A stretch of 64,000 bases of DNA. Origin: Rhizomys pruinosus (Eukaryota; Chordata; Mammalia; Rodentia; Spalacidae). The translations under genes were made by a program, and so were the position numbers. Location of the stretch: assembly GCA_009823505.1 (NCBI GenBank), contig VZQC01002896.1, positions 1,860,775 through 1,924,774 of the forward strand, read 5' to 3'. Shown in pieces: positions 45,692-54,600 of this stretch (position 1 is the stretch's first letter; every line of letters begins with the position of its first letter). The notes under the pieces are model-generated. The model had not been told where the DNA came from and did not search any database. It was given only the letters and a program-made list of their open reading frames with translations.

Positions 45692-48600
45692 CACTGGTTA
45701 GGACCAGAGCACAGACACTGGTGGACCCATTAGTCTAGGAATGATTCTGTTCTTTTTGTGTACATGAAGGTTTTTTTCATTTTTGTTTTGTTTTTTGGAG
45801 CAGAGTCTCAGTACGATCCTCCTGTCTCTGCCTCCCAAGTACAGGGATTATAGGCATGATCCTCCATCATGCCTGGCTTTTCTGGGTGCAACAGAGTTTC
45901 AACAGGTTCTCATGTGGCCCCTGGCTGGTATCTGACTTGTTATGTAGCCTGGAATGACCTCAAACCTCTGATCTTCTCACTTCTGCCTCCCGTGTGCTGG
46001 AATTAAAGGTGTACACCACCACGCTTGGCTCTAATTTTATTTTATTTTGTTTTATTTTATTTATTTATTTATTTTTTTGGTCTTTTTGAGAGAGGGTCTC
46101 CCTGCAGCTCTGGCTGTCCTGGAACTCACTCTGTAGACCAGGCTGTCCTCAAACTCACAGAGATCCACGTGCCTCTGACTCCCAAGTGCTAGGATTAAAG
46201 GCGTGCACCACCATGCCCAGCATTTATTTATTTCTGTATGTGTATCAATGTACTGTCTGCATGCAAGTTTGTGCACCCGTGTCGTGCAATGCCGCGGAGG
46301 TCAGAAGAGGGTGTCAGATTCCCCTGGAACTGGAGTTCTCCTGGAATTGGAGTTTCAGATGGTTCTCGGCCACCATGTGGGTGCTGGGGATCGAACCTGG
46401 GTCCTCTGTAAGAGTAGTCAGCGCTCTTAACCGCTAGGCCATCTCTCCAGCCCCATTGGCTCTAATTTTAATTTATATGTATGTGAATTGTATGTCTGCT
46501 ACATGTATGTGGCTGCCCAAGGAAACCAGAAAAGGGTGTTGGTTCTTGTTAAAGCTGAAGTAAAGGTGGTTATGAGCCACCTGATATGGGTGCTGGGAAC
46601 TGAACTCAGGTCCTCTGAAAAAACAGGAAGTACTTTTAACCAACGAGCCAGTCCCTTGCTGCTCCCCACCTTTTTTTTTTTCCAGACAGTGTCTTGCTGT
46701 GTGGTCCAACATGGCTTTTTTTTGCCAGACAAGATCTCAGGCTGATTGAACTCACAGGAATCCTCCTGCCTCAGCTTTCCAAGTGCTGGGATTAAAGCAT
46801 GAGCCATCACAATCAGCTTTAGATATGGACTATTTCTGACCTACAGGAAGGTACTCTGGATATGTAGACCCTGAAACTCCATATGTAGACCTAGGCTGGC
46901 CTTAACCTCACAGAGATCCACCTACTTCTACCTCCCAAGTGTTAGGACTAAAGGTATGCATCACCATGCCCCACAAGGAAAAAGATTTTGTTTTAATGCT
47001 GTGCATGCCTGTCATTCTAGTACTTCAGAAGTACAGGCAGGAGGGTCAGGAGCTCACGGTCATCCTAGGCTACAAAACAAGGCAGGGGCTGCTCTGGGCA
47101 CCATGAGGAAAGAAAAAAGAGAAAAAAAAATGTGTGCATTTGCCCTACATCCACTACAACAACCACTGTGCTCTACATCCACTACAACCACCACTGTGCT
47201 CTACACACACTACAACCACCACCATGCTCTACAGCCACTACAACAGCCACCATGCTCTACATCCACTACAACAGCCACCGTGCTCTAATCCACTACAACA
47301 ACCACCGTGCTCTACATCCACTACAACAACCACCGTGCTCTAATCCACTACAACAACCACCGTGCTCTACATCCACTACAACCACCACCATGCTCTACAG
47401 CCACTACAACAGCCACCATGCTCTACATCCACTACAACAGCCACCGTGCTCTACATCCACTACAACAACCACCGTGCTCTACATCCACTACAACAGCCAC
47501 CGTGCTCTACATCCACTACAACAGCCACCGTGCTCTACATCCACTACAACAGCCACCGTGCTCTACATCCACTACAACAGCCACCGTGCTCTACATCCAC
47601 TACAACAGCCACCGTGCTCTACATCCACTACAACAGCCACCGTGCTCTACATCCACTACAACAGCCACCGTGCTCTACATCCACTACAACAGCCACCGTG
47701 CTCTACATCCACTACAACAGCCACCGTGCTCTACATCCACTACAACAGCCACCGTGCTCTACATCCACTACAACAGCCACCGTGCTCTACATCCACTACA
47801 ACAGCCACCGTGCTCTACATCCACTACAACAGCCACCGTGCTCTACATCCACTACAACAGCCACCGTGCTCTACATCCACTACAACAGCCACCGTGCTCT
47901 ACATCCACTACAACAGCCACCGTGCTCTACATCCACTACAACAGCCACCGTGCTCTACATCCACTACAACAGCCACCGTGCTCTACATCCACTACAACAG
48001 CCACCGTGCTCTACATCCACTACAACAGCCACCGTGCTCTACATCCACTACAACAGCCACCGTGCTCTACATCCACTACAACAGCCACCGTGCTCTACAT
48101 CCACTACAACAGCCACCGTGCTCTACATCCACTACAACAGCCACCGTGCTCTACATCCACTACAACAGCCACCGTGCTCTACATCCACTACAACAGCCAC
48201 CGTGCTCTACATCCACTACAACAGCCACCGTGCTCTACATCCACTACAACAGCCACCGTGCTCTACATCCACTACAACAGCCACCGTGCTCTACATCCAC
48301 TACAACAGCCACCGTGCTCTACATCCACTACAACAGCCACCGTGCTCTACATCCACTACAACAGCCACCGTGCTCTACATCCACTACAACAGCCACCGTG
48401 CTCTACATCCACTACAACAGCCACCGTGCTCTACATCCACTACAACAGCCACCGTGCTCTACATCCACTACAACAGCCACCGTGCTCTACATCCACTACA
48501 ACAGCCACCGTGCTCTACATCCACTACAACAGCCACCGTGCTCTACATCCACTACAACAGCCACCGTGCTCTACATCCACTACAACAGCCACCGTGCTCT

Positions 48601-51600
48601 ACATCCACTACAACCGCCACCGTGCTCTACATCCACTACAACCGCCACCATGGTCTACATCCACTACAACCACCAGTGTGCTCTACATCCACTACAACCA
48701 CCGCTATGGTCTACACACACTACAACCACCACCATGGTCTACATCCACTACAACCACCACCATGGTCTACATCCACTACAACCACCACCATGGTCTACAC
48801 ACACTACAACCACCACCATGCTCTACATCCACTACAACCGCCACCATGGTCTACACATACTACAACCACCACTGTGCTCTACATCCACTACAACAACCAC
48901 CATGCTCTACATCCACTACAACAGCCACCATGCTCTACATCCACTACAACCACCACCATGGTCTACATCCACTACAACCACTACCGTGCTCTACATCCAC
49001 TACAACCACCACCATGGTCTACACACACTACAACCACCACCGTGCTCTACATCCACTACAACCACCACCATGGTCTACACACACTACAACCACCACCGTG
49101 CTCTACATCCACTACAACCGCCACCATGGTCTACACATACTACAACCACCACTGTGCTCTACATCCACTACAACAGCCACCGTGCTCTACATCCACTACA
49201 ACAGCCACCATGCTCTACATCCACTACAACAACCACCGTGCTCTACATCCACTACAACAGCCACCGTGCTCTACATCCACTACAACAGCCACCATGCTCT
49301 ACATCCACTACAACCACCACCATGCTCTACATCCTCTACAACCACCACCGTGCTCTACATCCACTACAACCACCACCGTGCTCTACATCCACTACAACCA
49401 CCACCGTGCTCTACATCCACTACAACCACCACTGTGCTCTACATCCACTACAACCACCACTGTGCTCTACATCCACTACAACCATGACCCACATGGCAGC
49501 TGAGAACCATCTTTAACTCCAGTTCCAGGGGAAGCCGACACCCTCTTATGACCTCCACGGCATTGCACAACATGGGTGCACAAATGTACATGCAGACAGT
49601 GCACTCATACTCATAAAAATAATAAAATATTTAAAAAAATAACAGTAAGGCAGAGGCAGGTGGATCTCTGGAGTTCAAGGCCAGCCTGGTCTACAGAGTG
49701 AGTTCCAGGACAGCTGGGGCTACAGAGAGACCCTGTCTCAAAAAGACCAAAAAAAAAAAAAAAAAAAAAAAGAAGTTGAAGATGTACATGATAACCAAAG
49801 AAACAAGATGTGTTCTAAACGTAGCCCTCAGGGATGGAGCCCCTCAGGGATGGGAGCCCCTCAGGGATGGGAACCCCTCAGGGATGGGAGCCCCTCAGGG
49901 ATGGGAGCCCCTCAGGGATGGGAGCCCCTCAGGGATGGGAGCCCCTCAGGGATGGGAGCCCCTCAGGGATGGAGCCCCTCAGGGATGGAGCCCCTCAGGG
50001 ATGCGAGCCCCTCAGGGATGGGAGCCCCTCAGGGATGGGAGCCCCTCAGGGGTGCGAGCCCCTCAAGGCAAGGACACTCTTGCTCCTATCAGTCCACATT
50101 AGCTCCTTCAAACCTGAATTCAGCCAGAGTTTATGGAGCACAGGAAGCTGATGGTCTCTGGTCGACCCGCCTTCTTGTATGTGTGGGGCACAGATGTGAC
50201 CAGTACTGAGTGCCTCCAGCCGGATGGAGCTGCTCCTGCCTGGACACACTGCAGCTTCCTCAGGGAAGTTTCCAGCATGTGCTTCCTTTCCCTTTCCCAA
50301 AGGATAGTGAGGAAACATCTCCTTCTAGGTCCTGCTGTTGGCTGAGGGCCTAGTCTTTGTGGAGGGTTCATAGCTCAGAAACCCCAAGTTCATAGTGTGG
50401 CCAACTTTAGGGACAGAGCAGAGAGAGCATGTGGGTCGCCTGCAGTGGACCTTGCCTAAGAAGGAGCTGTAGGGTGAGGTGACACTTGGGACAGTACTTG
50501 GGGAAGGGGCAGACCAGGCTGTGGTAAACTGGCTCATGTTAGATCTTGGGGGTAATTACCAGCTGAGGACTAACACCCAGGATTGACCTCTGGCCCCATG
50601 AGCACACCCATACACTTGAACTCACCTCATCCTCCCCTCGGCTGGAGCCCAGGGCGTCATCCACTCTGTAAAGCTTTGTGAGAGCCAAGGAGTGACAGTG
50701 CTGCCCAGAAGGAGCAATCACCTGACTTTCTCCCTTGATCCCTTCTTCCCTCTACCCAGCCTGCAGGTCAGGCTCAGACATAGTGACAACATGGCTGAGT
50801 AAGAGTTGCCACTTGGGCTGGAGTTGCAGTTCATTGGTGGCACACTTACTCAGCACACACAGGATCCTTGGCTCCATTCCTAGCATCACAGACTCTCGCT
50901 CTTGCCCCCCCTCCCTGTTGTGAAGTGCACCCTTCTCATTGCAAGCCTCTCTCACTACAGCCATATGAACCAAGAGGAGAAACCAGAACCTCATGACTAG
51001 ACCTGCTAATTAGCCTCGCCCAGAAGTGTAGTCCAGAGGTCAATCTTGGCTGTTATTCCTCAGGAGCCATCCACCTTGCGTTTTGAAAAAGGGTGTCTCC
51101 CTGGGGCCTGGGGCTTGCTGATCAAGCTAGGCTAGCATGCCCGCAAGCCTTGGGGATCCATCTGTTTCTGCTCCCCCAGTGGTGGGAGGGCAAACACATA
51201 CCACCACACCCAGCTTTTTTGTTTTTTGTTTGTTTGGTTTTGGTCTTTTTGAGACAGGGTCTCCCTGTAGCCCCAGCTGGCCTGAAACTCACTATATAGA
51301 CCAGGGTGGTCTTAAACTCACAGAGATCTACCTGTCTCTGCCTCTAGAATGTTGAGATTAAAGGCATTCCACCACATCTGGCCTGTCCTTCCATCTTTAT
51401 GTGGATTCCAGGGATCAAACTCAGGTTATCAGGCTTGTGTGGCAAGGCCTTTACCCACTGAGCCATCTCATCAGCCCTTCTTGTTTGTTTGTTTGTTTGT
51501 TTGTTTGTTTGTTTGTTTTGATGTGAGATCTCATGTAGCCTAGGTTGGACTTGAACTCCTGATCCATCCTGGTTCTACCTCTCAAGAGCTGGGAATTACA

Positions 51601-54600
51601 GTAAGGGTTTTATGTGCTTTATATATCTTATTTCTAAATTATATTTATGTGTTTGCTTGTTTATATTTATGTGCGTACATGTTTATATTTATTCGTTTGT
51701 TTGTTTATATTTATGTGTGTGTACATGTGTGTGTGCTCAGATGCCACAGGACATGCGCATACCAAGTCCATGCATGGAGATCATAGGAAAACTTGAGGGA
51801 GGTTGGTACTCTCCTTCTACCGTCTGGGTCCCAGGGATGGAACTTGGGCTACCGCGCTTGGCAACAAGCACCTTTATCCAGTAGCCATCCCACTAGCCCA
51901 GTTTTATGCATTTTCATAGAGGAGTTATGTCTTTTGCTCAGGTAGATACAGTTGATCATCTTCCTACCCATTGCAACAAACTCCATTTGCCATCCTCTAA
52001 AAAGATTTCAAATTTAAAACTTGGGCTGCTTTGGGCAGGGTCAGTCCCTCCCGTGCTTCACCCTGTGAGTGAGGGGGGCCATTGCTGCCTGTGGACCACT
52101 GGCCTAGTCTTTGTGTCGGAGCAGCCCTCCCTGGAAGGGGCCATTTAGGGGGTGTAGGAAGCTGGGACTGCTCCAGTTCACTCTTTGGTTTTTTTCCTTG
52201 TAGCCCCAGCTGTCCTGGAACTCACTCTGTAGACCAGGCTGGCCTTGAACTCACAAAGATCCGCCTGCCTCTGCCTCCCAAGTGCTAGGATTAAAGGCGT
52301 GCACCACCACACCCGGCTTCCAGTTCACTCTTTGAATGAAGTACCTGAAACCCTAGGGCAGCCAGCCCAACCTGTCACCTATTGTTTCTCACCTTGACAC
52401 CATCAAAGGGCTGTGGGAGATATCGGGGTCCTCTGAAGATCCGACAGGGCTTTCCGGCGTTCAGTTTATTCCTGGAACCTCACAGGGCCCCTCAATGCTT
52501 CTGTTTCCTGTTTAATTCTCTCTGCTTTCCAGACTTGGCACTTGCACATGTGTGGTAATGCATGGCCTACCTGCCCTCTCCCATAGAGGTTTGCTTCTAG
52601 ATACAGGGGCCCCAAGCAGGCCTGAGCCACATTTCCTCTGGGCACAGGGAACCCATATGGCTGGCATGGAGCACTGGGAACAGAGGGTCCACAGCGGTTC
52701 TCTAACATACGCCAAGCGTCTATCCTGCTCCCTCATGGCCAGGTACATCTGCCAAGTAGAAAGCAGATGGTCCTTCACCCATGGCTTCAGTGACCTTGGG
52801 CTTTAAAGGATCAGTTCTGGAAGAGACATGTGGGCTGGGGGAGCGCTGCCTTGGTCAGACACTAACCTGTTTTCTTTGTGGAAGGGTCCTAGCTTGTTCA
52901 AAGGACCTGTTTGGATTTCTCTTCCCTATGTTTAGGGTCTGCTTTTCCTACTCACTGGGACAGAAGGCAGTTTTCCCTTGACCTCAGACTGGGCTTGAGC
53001 TTGCCATCCTCCTGCCTTAGGCTCCCAAGTATCTGGGATAAGCAGCCCAAGCCACAAAGCATAGCTGCCAGTTCTCTTAACTAGTCAGGTCCCACAAGCC
53101 GTTTTTATTGATTGATTTTTATTTTTTATGGTTTTTGAGAGAAAGTCTTACTATGTAGCCTCGGCAGCCCTGGAACTCAGTATGTAGACCAGGCTGGCCT
53201 CGAACTCATAGAGATCTGCTTATCTCTGCCTCCCAAATGCTGGGATTAAAAGCATGTGCCACAATTCTTGTCATTCAACAACCTTTTTTTTTTTGAGATA
53301 GTGTCTCCCTGTAGCCCCAGTAGTCCTGGAACTCATTATGTGAGTTCAAAGCCAGCCTGGTCTACATATAGAGTTCCAGGACAGCTGGGGCTACAGGGAG
53401 ACCCTATCTCAAACAACAACAAAAGTACAATTGAACCCAGGGCCTTATGCATTCTGGGCAAGCATTCTACCAACTGAGCCATGTCTCTTGTCGCTGTCTT
53501 GGTGGAAAAGTTGTTCTCTGACTTCCACAGGAGCACAGTGGCACAGACACACCACTTCCTACCATGTATAAGTAACTATTAATTATAAAAAGAAAGATTT
53601 ATTTTATTGTCTGTAATTATATGTATATGTGTCTGTGAACATGAATGCAGGTGGCCACAGAGGACAAAGAAGTTGAACCCCCCTGGAACTGGAGTTGCAG
53701 GTGGTTGTAAACCACCTAATGTAGGTGCTGAGAATCAAACTCAGAACCTGTAGGAGAGCAGTGTGTGCTTTTAACCTCTGGGCCATCTCTCTAACCTCCT
53801 AAAAATTTTTTAAACAGACAAATAGGAACAGGAAATATGGCTCGGTAGTTAAAAGAGCTTGCTGTGCACATAGTGCACAGACCAGAGTTTGGATCCCAGC
53901 ACTCAGAACAAGGCAGGTGTTCTGTGCACACCTGAAACTCTAGGCCCCAAATGGGCAGAGACAAGAGGATGGCTTGGAGCTTGCTGGCTTCTAACCTAGC
54001 TGAAAAAACAGGAGCCCCAGGTTCAAGGAGAGACCCTGCCTCAAAGGAGGAGGTAAAGAGTGATGGAGGACACAGGACGCCCTCTTCTGGCCTCTACAAA
54101 TATGTACTTGCACACACATGTGCATACACACACACACAAACACACACACATAAATATATAAAACTTTTTAAGACTAAAAGAACAGTACCTAGTCAGATGA
54201 GGACATTCTCTGCCTTCCTTGCCAGACATGACTCTTGTCTCTGATTGGTAGTGAGTGTTCTGAGCACTTATACAATTATTTGGGGTACTGGAGAAAGAAC
54301 CGGAGCTGAAGAGGCACACTGGCTGCCATCCATGTGTTTGGAATGTGGAGATGGAGGCCTGTGCTGCTGTGGGTTTCCTGCGAATCTGTCACGGGCAAAT
54401 GCAGGCCAGGTTCAGTAGCCTAGCCTGGGGCTGTAGGAGGGCGCAGGTGATCTCTAATGTGGGTCTTGAACCCTCAGCTTGAATACGGTCTGACCCAGAA
54501 TGCGGCAGGCCACTGAGATGGCCGCACTCACTGGGCTTGGCCTGAGCAGCACCTTCTGCCTTAGAGTCTTCAGCTGACACAGCTCTGACGGCATGAGGCC

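Noticed and set aside
47145..49486. CRISPR-like array
   Set aside because: Units are contiguous with no spacers and the genome is a mammal's.
47132..49516. Three overlapping ORFs of 713-794 codons
   Set aside because: They are the three frames of a 28-bp tandem repeat lacking stops; there is no gene context, and the sequence lies in a CSPG5 intron.
49698..50209. ORFs with Gly/Pro-rich repeats
   Set aside because: They are frames of the 17-bp array.
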